DNA of 64,000 nucleotides, taken from the NCBI GenBank assembly GCA_013397455.1, contig VYZB01000290.1, positions 1,057,356-1,121,355 on the forward strand, in the 5' to 3' direction. Positions 28,296 through 39,761 of this stretch are shown in pieces. The position numbers and the translations under genes were made by a program. The stretch's first letter is position 1; every line of letters begins with the position of its first letter. The DNA is from Crotophaga sulcirostris. Taxonomy: Eukaryota > Chordata > Aves > Cuculiformes > Crotophagidae. The notes beneath the pieces were generated by a model. That model made no database searches. It saw only the letters and a program-made list of their open reading frames with translations, and was not told where the DNA came from.

Positions 28296-28376
28296 GTACT
28301 TCAAAAACTAGGAAAAGCAGATGAAACAAAAGATGAACAGTTTGAAGAATATGTTCAAAATTTCAAACGGCAAGAG
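28296..28376 (+). CDS. AMPH: Amphiphysin exon 2 (BAR domain, start of helix 1)
   Basis: This 81-nt exon encodes 27 codons beginning VLQKLGKADETKDEQFEEY and ending FKRQE, phase 0 at both ends. The acceptor is TTCAATATAG and the donor is GAG|gtcagt. The peptide is, as far as I recall, identical to the mammalian AMPH exon of the same length, and the paralogue BIN1 also has an 81-nt exon here. It forms the first part of BAR helix 1, following the membrane-inserting N-terminal helix encoded upstream. The Lys of the LGK motif (about residue 30) corresponds to BIN1 Lys35, a position mutated in centronuclear myopathy. AMPH is preferred over BIN1 because the following exons carry AMPH-specific residues such as FEEYVQNFKRQ. 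Residue numbers assume a 23-residue first exon. Confidence 0.97.
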
Positions 28377-31300
28377 GTCAGTTAAGTTTTCAGTTTCTTT
28401 ATTGTGTCTTAAGAAGAATACAGTGTATTTGAACTTCCTGATTTTGAAGAAGGTGTTACAGGGTAACTGGTAAAGAGATTATTTTTGGGGAGGCAATAAG
28501 ATTTTGTTCTGCTATTTTAAAACTGAAATGACGGTTGGATTTGTGTATGCAGAGGGCTAAGAAATGCACTTATAATAGTAGGACATATTGTAATCATATA
28601 TAACACTATCATAGGAGAACTGCTTGGGATCAGCAGAGAGACAGCACATTTTCAACAATATAATTGAGAACAGAACCAAACTCTAACTAAATACAACTTT
28701 TTAACTGCCTTCTTACAAAGAAGACATTTGCTTCCTTGGTTTTATTTTGTGGATTGCTTTCTTCAGTGGTATATAACAATACCAATTTTACACGAAGTGA
28801 ACAGATGACTGTGGGCTGTGTTTTGTTGCACTCCCTGCCGGTGTAGGGATGACCCAGGGCTGTGGTGGAAGCCCTGATGAAGCACTGCTGGGAAGCAGCG
28901 TTCAGTTTCTCTTAATGTGGTTAACACAACACATGAAAACAAAGGTGCCCCGAAGAGTTTATTATCTACTCCCAGTGAAATCCTGAATTCTAACCTCAAT
29001 TACTCCTTGCTTTGTTGGACAGACTTCTTGGCTCAAAGGTGATTAGTTGTGACTAATTATGTAGTAGCTTTCTACTACAAATTAATGCCTACCATGAGCT
29101 GCATTAATGCCACCAAGAAAAATAGTCTTGTTATGTAACTATGAACTGAGGTATCTGTCATCTTTGTGAACTATCATTTAGAGCTCATACGGAAAGGCAC
29201 TGGAGGGTGAGAGAATTACTCCCATGCATTTTATACAATGTAAAAATTGGCATATCAGTGTTTGCATTTTCTGCCCTGAATCAGTCTTACCTACCACATC
29301 CACTTCTGTCCTTTCCATGTAAACACAAATCTGCATCCTGAGTGCTGGCATGCTTAAGATTATGGTCACTTAGCCTTCATTTTCTTCTCTCAGTGTAGAA
29401 GGGGGGGAGGTTTCAGGAGCCACTGGGTTGTATATGTCTTCGCTCTTCGCCAGAGATAACAGTGGTGGGAAGTAAAAGACACTGTTTCTCTGAGGAAGGT
29501 GGTTCCTGCCTCAGATTTCTTGAGGTCAGGAAGATGGTGGGATTTAATAGGTCTGAAGAACTCAGAAGCTTTGAAACCCTGCAGAGATGTTATATTTTCC
29601 CTTTTCTTCCCTTTTGTCTGTCTAGGATATCAGTGGAGCATTTCTTTCTTCTTCATTGTCCTTATGTTGCTGCATATCCTTGCTTTCAGTATGCCAACTG
29701 TTTGCATAGCTACTAGCTGTGTTACTAGAAATAAGGCACATCTGTAAGGTTCTTATTGGGTACAGAAGGACCAGCTGGAGCATCCCCACGTAGAGACAGA
29801 GTTTTGTGGGATACTTTTTTAGCTAAAAATTCTGAGTGAAATTAAAAAAGAGAGATGAAAGAGGAAAAAAAACATTTTAAGCAAAATTACATTTTGAGTG
29901 TTTCGGTTCTTGCTGTCCTTCACAAAGAATTTTCCGTAATGGGGATTTTCAGCTGAAAGTCTTGCCAAGGGCTAAGGAGGATCTTAGCATGTCTTTCTTT
30001 TTATTTCCTCCTCCTTTGATGTACAGAGAGACTGTAATAAGCAGTCAGCGACTCTACAGGAACTGCATGATGCTAAATCCGGATGCGAATGTGACTTCGG
30101 GCCAGGAGAGGAATTGGGTAGGGATAAGTGAGTGCAGAGGGAACTGCTACAACACTCTTGAGGGGCACATGCAGATTAGGGTAGGTCCACTGACACACTG
30201 AATGATAGAGGCTGTTGGTACATTTATTAGACTAATTGCATGTGCTTACTGTGCTCTGCTGGGCTTGCTTGTTCTATTGTGCTCAGTTCTTGAAGTATAA
30301 AGGGAAAAATTGCTGCAAAAGTACTGTTTCTGCCCTGGTCACTAATAAGAATCATATAAATTATTTATATTTTCTTTGTGCTGTCCATGGTTTGATCTAC
30401 AACTTACTAGCAATGCAAAGATACGAACTGTTACGATGCGCATCTAAATTATCACTCTTACTGTTTACTGCCTTGCAGAACTTCTGTCTTCTGTGAACTC
30501 AGGCAGGCGTCTATTCTTGATTTACATTCAGTCCTGCTTTCAAGATTATCTCTGCAACTCTCAATGCTTTAGAAAAAGAAAAATTAAATTCTAGGTATTA
30601 AAGAATATAAGTATAATCTGGGTGATGGGTCCTTGTACTGACGTCCACCGAACTGTTAATGTGGGCCGTTCAGGTGGCTTGCAAGCAGAACCACCCGTGT
30701 TAGAGACTGCCCCATCTTTTGTGGTTCCCTCCAGGATTATTTGTCTCCATGGTGGCTGCTGGCCTATTTGAGCCTTTCTATGGAAGAGACAGTTGAAGAG
30801 AAGGTCCAAACTTTACTTTGTTTCTTGCAGTCTCCTTTAGCAGGGATTTGGCTGTTTCCTGGCCATCTCGTCTAGCTACATTTGGTTTTGAGGAAGGCTG
30901 TCACTTCAATTCTGTGTGCTTTGTAAATTGTTTGTAGCAGCTGGTGCCACGTGGGCTCTGGGGATCCTGGTAAGCTGAGAGCTGTGAAAAGCCTCTATTT
31001 TTCTTGTTTCCCTACCTCATTGAGCCTGCAACATTTGGAAGGTCAGCTGATCTTATGGATAGAGCTATATTTTTATTAATACTCTCCACAGAGAGTAAAT
31101 GAGGACTCCCAGATCAGCCCAAGGAAAGGAAAGAGCATAATGCTCATTACCAGGGAAACAGATAATTGAAAAATTGAAATCTTAACATGCTATTCCTTGC
31201 CTGAATAGCAGACTGGATGGTGGTTATGTACCAAACTTGGCAGAAGGCTCTGTGTAAAGATATGTCCAGCAGACCTATCTGTAGGAAAAGCTCATTTAGG

Positions 31301-31384
31301 CTCTCCAGTGATCCATTCCCATCTCTTTCTGAAAACAGCTGTATAAGAGCCCCTTCTGGACTTGACAACCCATAGCTGAATTAC

Positions 31385-31495
31385 CCAGATGAATCACTGT
31401 GGAGAAACTGAGTCATCCCATGTCTGTAGAGATCAGAGCACAGTGGATTTGCAGAGCCTCAGGACTTTCCCTACCAGAAGCAGTAAGCTGCTGCA
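31385..31495 (-). mobile_element. MIR-like SINE relic, reverse orientation
   Basis: Read on the + strand, GGAGAAACTGAGTCA, then GAGATCAGAGCACAGTGGAT, TTGCAGAGCCTCAGGACTT, and CCAGAAGCAGTAAGCTGCTG follow the order of a reversed MIR-type element (body toward tRNA-like head) as I remember it. The match is diverged and both ends are uncertain. Confidence 0.4.
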
Positions 31496-33347
31496 GCTGA
31501 AACCACAGGAAAAACATTTTGATTTTTAACAGTGAATACAGCTTTTATTCACCTTCCCCTTAAGTTGTAAACTGGAAATTCCCACTTCAAATGAGAATTT
31601 GTGGAACAAACAAAACATATATAAATTCATAGATGACACAGTTTTTCAGTGTATTGCAAGAAATTTCTTGAGGCTTAAACATTTATATCTGCACAGCTAG
31701 TTGTGGATATGTTCAGCCTCTTAAATCGATCCTGACTTTCAGAGAAAGGGAAAAAAAAAACAGATCCTGCATATTTCTCTCCACTGTGAAAATGTCATCA
31801 GGTCCATTGGGGTTTTACCTGAAATTTCATCTCTATTCTGTTGTTCAAGCAACTGTATCTTACACTTTCTCTTTTTTGACAGGAAGTAAGGTAGCGGTTC
31901 CCTTATCCCCAAGTATATTTTAATCACTCACAGTGATTGGTACATTTTTGTAAGAGATCAATATTCTGTTTCATGTCTTATTTTTCCATATGTAATTATG
32001 AGACTTCTATTTTTTTACAGACTACAATTAAAATATATTTTAATACTTAAAACCATTTTGCGTTGTATATGTACACACAGGTACACCAGTTGCTACTACA
32101 AAAGCAGCTGCCTGTGACATTGTTAGAAAAAAGTAAAATATCAAGTACTGTTGTTGCTAGTTTATAGAATTAGGTGAAAGTGAAGAGCCTTTTTTTTTGC
32201 TTTTGTTGAGTGAGCAGAACCTGCTTCTGTGGACTGCTTTACTTAATGTGTACAGAAAGAGCTGCTTCTCAGGTGCAATTTTTAGGAGTCCTGAAAAGGT
32301 TTATCCTGTCCAAACCTTCATTTCAGGCAAATGTGTTTAACTGCCTTACAGCTGTGACGTCAAATTGACTCGAAGTTGTTCTCTGGGACCATTAACATTC
32401 ATTGCAGTGCTCTTTTAATGTCAGGCATGCCACTGATTTCCTACAATTCATTAATGACCTAAGATACCAAAGATGAGATTCACCACCTACACATAGGCAC
32501 CAGATGAGCCTTGCAGTGTCTTATGTGGTCCTCTGTGGTTTCACCAAACAGAAGTACATGTCTCTGCCTACAGTCCTGTGTCATATCTGCTGGCTCTGTG
32601 GTCCTCTTGAATACCCAGTAGCATCTCCAGTGGCACCAGACATGTGTTTTGGCAGCTGAACCCTGACCCTGGAGGTTCCAGATTGTGACACCTGAATATA
32701 TGTGTCTGTATTTGAGTTGAGACTTTCCAGATGATTTTGCTGAACTGGGCAGAGTGGCCTGGAGGGCCAAGACAGAAATCCATCAGTCCCCTGGGAGCAT
32801 ATATGGGGGCCTTAATGGCTCTGATCAGCCCCACCTGGGACACCTAACCCTGCACACAGACCTAGGGGTCCCATTTCAGCTCAGCCTTTGGCACACAGTC
32901 CCTCACCGAGCCACGTCCTGCATGAGTGTGCTGGTCGCATTTGTAGGAGATCCGTGCTTCAGCTACACCTCCTGCTGCTCCCATCTGGGAGCACACAGAC
33001 CCTGGACCTGGTTTAAACCCTCACCAAGTCGTGGCATGTCAGTGAAGCCACATACCAGCCCCTGGCTCTGCCCACCTGTCCAGACCCCATGGGACAGAAT
33101 CTGTCAGTGAGGACATGGCTTGTGCTGGGGTCAACCCCACCAACCAAGTTGAGCAGCTGTCATTAGGGTTGCGAGTCAGTTGTCTAAGGGTTGGTATATG
33201 TTGCCACTTGCGAGACCTTAGTATGTCTTTCCTGGTTTCCAAATGCTGTTCTACAAAGCTGGCAGGTCTCTTAGGACTGGTCGTGTTTGCTATTTGTGGA
33301 TGTCTTGCAGGGTATTACAAAGGCACCACAGAGCTATGCTGAGTGAA

Positions 33348-33388
33348 TGGGTTTGGCTTTAGAGGTTTTTTCCAATCCCTGCCTGACT
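33348..33388 (+). mobile_element. Possible CR1 LINE 3' end fragment
   Basis: GGCTTTAGAGGTTTTTTCCA followed by ATCCCTGCCTGACTC resembles the CR1 3' region (TTTAGAGGTCCCTTCCAACCCCTGCC). The terminal repeats are absent. The match is short and could be chance. Confidence 0.28.
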
Positions 33389-33974
33389 CCACATATTGCA
33401 CTGAAGAGATCTGCAGTGGCTCTAAGATGAGGAGAGGCACCCAACTCATGTAGACAGTCATAAATGTCTTAATGTAGAGTTGAATGAAGGACATCATGAA
33501 GGAAGGGACCTTAAATATGTGTCATAATCCCATGAAATTCAATCTGTGTTCTGTAACACCTTCTTTTCTCTGGGCATTATTAGATATCCCATATATCTAT
33601 CTGACCATCTTTAAACCTACCTTATGTCCTTCCCTTAGACCCCTCATTTTACTGATCTTGTGCATGGGCTTGAGATGGAGAAAAGAATACAGACAATAAA
33701 CAAAACGTGCAAACTTTAAAATTACTCTGACAGGGAGACATTGTTCCTATTAGCTCATACTCACATTTCTTTGGTTGTTTGTGGAATCCCATACTAAATT
33801 ACAGGGGAATTCTTGATACTTGTTAAGCTGCAACATATTGTTGGTTCAATACAGCTCAGTCTATAGGAAACTGCTTTGCTAAACAAAGGTAATGCCAAGT
33901 GCTGTCCCTGATAGATACTCTGAAGTAAACTGGACACAGGAAAACACAATCTAGACTAGAGAGAGGGAGCTTTT

Positions 33975-33994
33975 TGTGTGTGTGTGTGTGTGTG
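33975..33994. repeat. (TG)10 microsatellite
   Basis: Twenty bases of uninterrupted TG repeats in intron 2. Confidence 0.95.
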
Positions 33995-36900
33995 CCAAAA
34001 ACTGTTGCCAAAATGCAGTCAGGGGACTAGCACCTTTTCAGGGGCAGTCCCAAAACCTCCTCCAGATACTGGATGACCACTAAACCAAATACAAGCAATA
34101 CAATGTGCAAAGTATTTTGGGGGCTACGTGAGGAGTTTCTCTACTGGTTACCATTTTATCCAGAAACGTATATTTCATAATTATGTCTGAGCAACCATCT
34201 TCCCAAAGCAAGGAGAAACATGTCGTACCATTAAATCTCAGCTGAACCTTATTAGTTTCCAAATCAGGCAGGATACCCAGGAAGGTCAGGGCCTCTGTGT
34301 TATGCTACAAAATTATCTCTGCAGGAGCAACCCAGATCCATTCCAACTAATTCCTCACTTCAAAGGACAGAGCAGCTGATCCAATGTTTTGGTTTTTTAA
34401 TTCCATCTATTGATTGCTCCAAATCTAAAGTCTAAACCATTGTCACACTGGGCTGGTTTTGATTGCCACTGGGATATAAACTATTGTACCTCTGCAGTTT
34501 TAGTAACTTGTTCTCTCCCAGGCAATGATCAAGTTATTTCTGGCTATTTTTAAAGGAGACCAGTTATGTTTCTTCAGGAACCCTTTGGGATAACTCACTC
34601 TGAGGGTCATTGATATAACCCTACTCTGGGATTTAACACATGGACTGAATGTAGTGTAGATCACAACATACAGTTCTGGACAGTCTTCTATGAGACCTGT
34701 TAATACATGGCTTATTTAAGAATATAGTTATGGTTATGCAGCTATAGTCATAAACAGAGGCCAAATACATGTTCAGAAAGTCTAACTTGACATTTAGTAT
34801 CTGTAGATTATTTTTAGCCATAGACTCGTAGACTCTGCACTTGCTGTCTTTGCCCATACCAAGTCTTTATTAAAATCATTAGTCTGTGCCCTACTTTGAG
34901 GGCATGAGTATGCTTGTAGAAAGATGTAATAGATATAAAGGAAGGATCCTGTCCTGGGGAGGGTGAGGTTTAGTTGTGAGACAAGATGACTGGAACTTCA
35001 TTCAACGAGTGTGACAAGTATTCCCTGTTCTGTCCTCATCTGAAACAGAGTCCGTTGGTTCAGTAAAAGGGTTTGTTAAGCACCACTGCAAGAACAGAGC
35101 ATTCTCACCTGGCTACTGGGAGTGACTACCAACACGGGGTAAAGCTTGCTGGTTCTTACCTTTAGAGTTCATACATTTTGGATTAGTTCAAGTTGTCTGG
35201 TTTGATTTGGTGCAATTTACTTCAATTCATCGTGTTACTTAATGACTAGAATTCTGGAAAACTTACTCTAGAGTCTTCTTAGTGGCTTTACCACAAATTT
35301 GAGTACTGGGATGCCAAAAATCTCTGTGTTTCCAGAGAAGGCTGCAAACTCAACTTTTTTTCAAGTGGGGCCCTAGACAAATAATTCAAACCCCAGGTTT
35401 CGTATAGCTTGTAGAAAGAGAAAAGAAGGAACGTATTTCATTAGGAAAGATTGTAAAATTTGGGAGACAGTTCTAGGGACTATAATATAAGGAGACTGTG
35501 GTAAAATAGAATATTCTGGTATCCCTGTTTATTTCATACTCAATTATGAATTTGGCCCAATCGTCTCTTATTTTATTAAGCTTCACTTAATGCAGTAATC
35601 CTTTGCATTCATACTTCTGAGTTCCCTAAAAATCCTACCAGTAAATACTACCTAAGTGTTTGCAAACAGAGAGACTGTGCTGCTTTATGTTGTGGCTAAT
35701 AACTGCACATTACAATAAAGAATGTTTTCTAGGTGATACAGCCAATGCTTTCTTTTGAACTATTTCCCTGATGTCTTAGCAGTGGAATGATAAATTTCCA
35801 GTATTAGGCTTAGACATGCATTAATAATTATTTGGTTTGTATTTCTGTTTCTGTGGGGCAGGTTATTAATTAGCCTATGCTCTAGACTCGGCATTGACGG
35901 TGCTCCTGACTCTCACTAAAGTGGAGTGATTTATTTGGTTTTGGTATCAAGCACATGCTGTGCTGACCTTTCCTGTAAAGATGTATTGTGTTTACATCCT
36001 GTATGTGACATGATAGAAAAATCAAACTCTTCTTTTCTGCCTAGAATGCTGTGAATAAATGATGCCTGGTAAATAGGTCATCCAATTCCAGCTTTTGTAG
36101 AGGCAAGGTGGCCTTTAACTTCTGAGTGGAAGCAACAATTTTTCTAATGCATTCCGGAAGCAAAAGCTAGTAAGACACAAACCATGTGTTTTATGAGTTT
36201 AGTCATTAAGTTTTTGTAGGTCTTGTCAGTCTTATAGCCGGTAGTGTTGTGGCTCTCTTTGTCTTAATTCCAGTGCCAGCATATGCTTAAATACTATTCT
36301 TTGAAAAGAAAACCAAAACCAAACATACACAAGAATCAGGAGTACTGAGCAGGCTTAATGCTGCTGTGAAGCTATGTAAGACCTGTGACTGTAGATGACA
36401 AGATCCCAAAACACTGAGCCTCCTTATTTCACTGTGTGCACATGTCTTTACTGGCTACGTCATATTGACCATGTAGCTTACTAGAGTAGAAAAATAGATC
36501 TGACATCGAGACTGACTGTGTGCTGCAGTGTTCAGAGCAACAAGATGTTGTTTGGGACATCACAGTGGAGTGCTGTATCAATTTTCCTAATGAGAGATGT
36601 TGGTTTTGGTTGTTAACATAACTCCCTTGCTCTTATGTGTAGTTTCACAGGATTGCCTGACGGATTTTTGGTAGTTTGTATGTTGAGTTTGACTAGGTGA
36701 GGTAAGAGCACTGATTTCTGGTGCTGGACTGCAGTGAGAACATGCCTGCCCTTATCAAACAACCCGATTGTGAGACGTTTGCTATTAAGTATGCTATTGA
36801 GATTTCTCTCTGGAATTCTCTTGCATATTATGAAACTGACTCATTTTACTGTCTCATGTAGAGCAAATAAAAGAAATTATGATATTGCAGAGATTCAGTG

Positions 36901-37355
36901 CTCCCTTGGGAAATCTCATTTCAGAGGAGTACAACATCTGCAAAATGGCACCTACTTTTCATTCTCCTTCAAGAAACTGCATCTCAATTAACAAAATTGA
37001 TGGTCTTAATGAAGATACTTGGAGCAGTGGTTTCAGAGCCGCCAGATGTTTTCATCTGACAGACCAGAAAGAAGAAGGAGTAAACATTGAGAAGGGACGA
37101 TATTAAATATATGTTAAACTATCCAAAACAGAGCTTTTCAAAACCATTATGTCACAGTTTGCAAGATGTGCAGAGCAGCAATGCAGGATTTTCATCCTGT
37201 GAATATTAATTAATCTGTTAGGTGATAAAAGTATATCTATCTTCACTAATAGTGAGTTTAATATAGTAAATTGTGCAGACCACAGACATGTTTTGCAGTA
37301 TTTACAGAACTGAGGACTTTTGAATCAAATTTTTACTTCTGGTGTTTTATAGAAA

Positions 37356-37415
37356 GGTCTGATTCTGTTGCCATTGAAACTGAGAGATTTTCTCTCAAAT
37401 TCAGTGGGAACTGGC
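37356..37415. repeat. Palindromic interspersed-repeat relic (MITE-like)
   Basis: The arms at 37371-37387 and 37391-37407 are inverted copies matching at 14 of 17 positions around a TTT centre, with a perfect inner GAGAGA-TTT-TCTCTC stem. The left flank GTCTGATTCTGTTGCCATTG resembles the ends of a palindromic repeat family that I recall as common in turtle and crocodile genomes (CTGATTCTG... CCATTGAAGTCAATGG type). The inverted structure is seen directly; the family assignment is inference. Confidence 0.45.
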
Positions 37416-38507
37416 CCTTGTCCATGGATGCCCTAATATCACGTGTCATACATTTCCTAATAAGGGAAAATTCATATGGATCTATGCTGCTTCGATATTT
37501 CAGTGGTTTGTGACCTGTTAACCTAGACTGAGGGAGGTGCATGTTAAAATTATTCTTTTGAACAAATTGTCAGAATTCATATGGCAAAAGATTTGCATCA
37601 TGTTTTACTGCTTTGACTTTTTCTTATATATTTTCTGAGTAGCAGTTGCTGATGACGCACGATGGTGACCATCCACAATAAATCTCATAATGGTTTAAGG
37701 TACCAGTCACAAAACTGCACAGCAATACAATTATAGTTAGTGACAAAATAGCACATGTATGAGTAAATATAGACCTTTTACTGGACATGAGGACAGTGAC
37801 AAGGTTCTGAGCCTTCCAACTGCTGCAGTTTGCTGCTCCTGAAACATCAGAAATTCTTTAATAACCAAAAATCGCTACTGTAGGGGCACCTGTTCAGCTC
37901 AACCATGTTGCTGTATCTACTTCCTGTTTTCACCACAGGAGCTCAGGGCAAAGAAGATATGAATTGGAAAGATAATTTCTATACTTCCATGTGACTTCTC
38001 CTCCTAGGAGGAGACTGACATGCATTAAAGGGAACCTTTCCTCCTCTTTCTGCCACATATTTACAGATACTCTTCTTCAGATCTGAGAGCAAGAAGTTCT
38101 GCTCTCGGGTTCCATCTCCTTTCCTCTGTGGTAGTGTTGTTGTATTAATGCTTTGCTCCATGGAAAGCAGACAACTCTGTCATCTCTATGCTTCCCATTC
38201 TAGCATGGTAAAAAGCAGAAAAAGTCAGCTTTAGAAGTGTGTTAAGATACTAACGTGTTATGGAGGCACTAAAATGTGTTGTTATGATGCATTAGGGTAG
38301 TACTTTTTACTAAACAGTATTAAGATGTGCACATATATATTTCCTTCAGGGACACAATATCAAGCTACCACTACTTACAGAACTTTATGTTGTGCTGTAA
38401 GTAATTAAGCCTGAGTTTTAAATCAAAGATTATTCAAGATGTGCCTGTTTTGATATGCAGCTTTTATCCCAAAGCAAGGGAAGGGTTTGCTTTTCCTTGG
38501 AGCACTG

Positions 38508-38537
38508 AATATCCACCATTGGATATTCACCATTTGG
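38508..38537. repeat. 15-bp imperfect tandem duplication
   Basis: GAATATCCACCATTG is followed by GATATTCACCATTTG. Confidence 0.8.
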
Positions 38538-38554
38538 ATTTAAGTGTTTGCAGG

Positions 38555-38602
38555 TAGATAAGACCTCGATAGTCCCTTTCAACCTGGATTTCTTATAATC
38601 CT
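38555..38602 (+). mobile_element. Possible CR1 LINE 3' end fragment
   Basis: GACCTCGATAGTCCCTTTCA followed by ACCTGGATTTCTTATAATCC resembles the avian CR1 terminus (AAGGTCCCTTCCAACCTGGATTATTCTATGATTC). The terminal octamer repeat is degraded. The sequence upstream is not recognisable as CR1. Confidence 0.35.
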
Positions 38603-39706
38603 CTGTCTGAATGCTCTGAGCATCGTTCTTGCTGATGGCAAATCCTTTACTAATATCAGAAGTCCTTTGACTTAAGTGGAGTTATAACAGTTTATTCCAG
38701 TTGGTAGACGGAGTTCTAAAGTATTCACACATACACCCTTTTGAGTGCTGACTTCCAACCGAGAAAATACAAGAGAAACTCCAGAGCAGTCAGTCATATC
38801 TTGCAGCTGATTTTTCCATATGGTGTAGCTATGTGTGAGAAAATGTGTCTGCAAGCTGATATTCCTATAGTTTCCAACTGCTTAAATAAATAATTTGAAG
38901 GATATTGGTAACTGAATAACATGGAGTGTTTCCAGAATCTTCAGGCTATTGAAGATGTCCTGCACAACAGCTTTTTAGCTATGAAGTATGTGCTGTACTG
39001 TAGCACAGATTTTATTGCAAATCCTAGAAACTGTGAAGTCTGACTTTTGATAGTCAGAGATAAAGTAAATTAACCTGTTTTGTTTGTCTGTTCTGAGTTT
39101 TTCTAAGACTGTTTATATAAGATAAAGATCATTTTGATGATCTATTTACCAAAGAAACAGTTGAGATTTCACAGCAGACTGCAAGATGCACCAGCCAAAA
39201 TAAACAAAATAACTCATACTATTGTTTTATAGTAGTTATTTGCTTGCAAATTATTCAAATGTTAAAATAATTGCAAAACTCTGCAAAACTGGTAAGCCAT
39301 TTGTTTAAGGGCATGTATTTTCTGCAAGTCCAGACTGGCCTCATTTGAGTGGTTTCCAGTGGAGGTCCACCATTCTTGATTATATTTCTTTGTGTTTCAG
39401 GTTAGGACATTGGCCAGGCTGACTGGAGCTGCACCTTGACCATAAAATATAGCTGTCTTTCTTTGGTTGGAATTCTTCTCTGTGCAGATAACTGATAAAA
39501 TAATCCTAGAGAGTACATAATGCCAGGCCACCTTTTCTGTATGAGTGTATGCATGCTTGCAACATGTGAAACTGTTCATCAAATAGCTCCTAAAATTGCT
39601 TTTTGTTGTTAAGTTTGACATACTGTATGTATGTTTTAAGGCATTAAAATATAACTGAAATATCTTTTAACTTCCTTTTTTGTTTTTGTTTTTTTTTCTT
39701 TTCCAG

Positions 39707-39761
39707 GCAGAGGGTTCCAGGCTCCAGAGAGAACTGAAAGGATATTTAGCAGCCATTAAAG
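39707..39761 (+). CDS. AMPH: Amphiphysin exon 3 (BAR helix 1, continued)
   Basis: A 55-nt exon reading AEGSRLQRELKGYLAAIK plus the first base of a Gly codon that is completed in exon 4 (phase 0 in, phase 1 out). The acceptor is a long T-rich tract followed by TTCCAG, and the donor is AAAG|gttaat, a weak match after the invariant GT. The sequence continues BAR helix 1. Compared with the human protein as I recall it, there are conservative changes (Thr to Ser after EG, Arg to Lys before GYL). The exon is short and flanked by large introns (11.3 and 6.6 kb), so it depends on its strong acceptor for recognition. Exon 3 plus exon 4 total 150 nt, which restores the frame. Confidence 0.96.

Larger units (their letters stand above)
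28377..39706 (+). other. AMPH: AMPH intron 2
   Basis: An 11.3-kb intron with GT-AG borders (gtcagt at the start; a T-rich tract at about 39669-39703 then ttccag at the end). No coding exon or RNA gene was recognised. Contents include a minus-strand SINE relic near 31385-31495, a more GC-rich block at 32480-33110 with overlapping open frames on both strands, possible CR1 3' ends near 33348 and 38555, a (TG)10 microsatellite at 33975, and a palindromic relic at 37356-37415. The 118-codon frame at 32754-33110 has no recognisable domain and no conserved start context, so it is not called a gene. Confidence 0.85.

Noticed and set aside
32754..33110. 118-codon + strand open frame as a nested gene
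   Set aside because: No recognisable domain, no splice or promoter context, low-complexity Cys/Ser/Pro composition and overlapping frames on the other strand; better explained as a stop-poor block.
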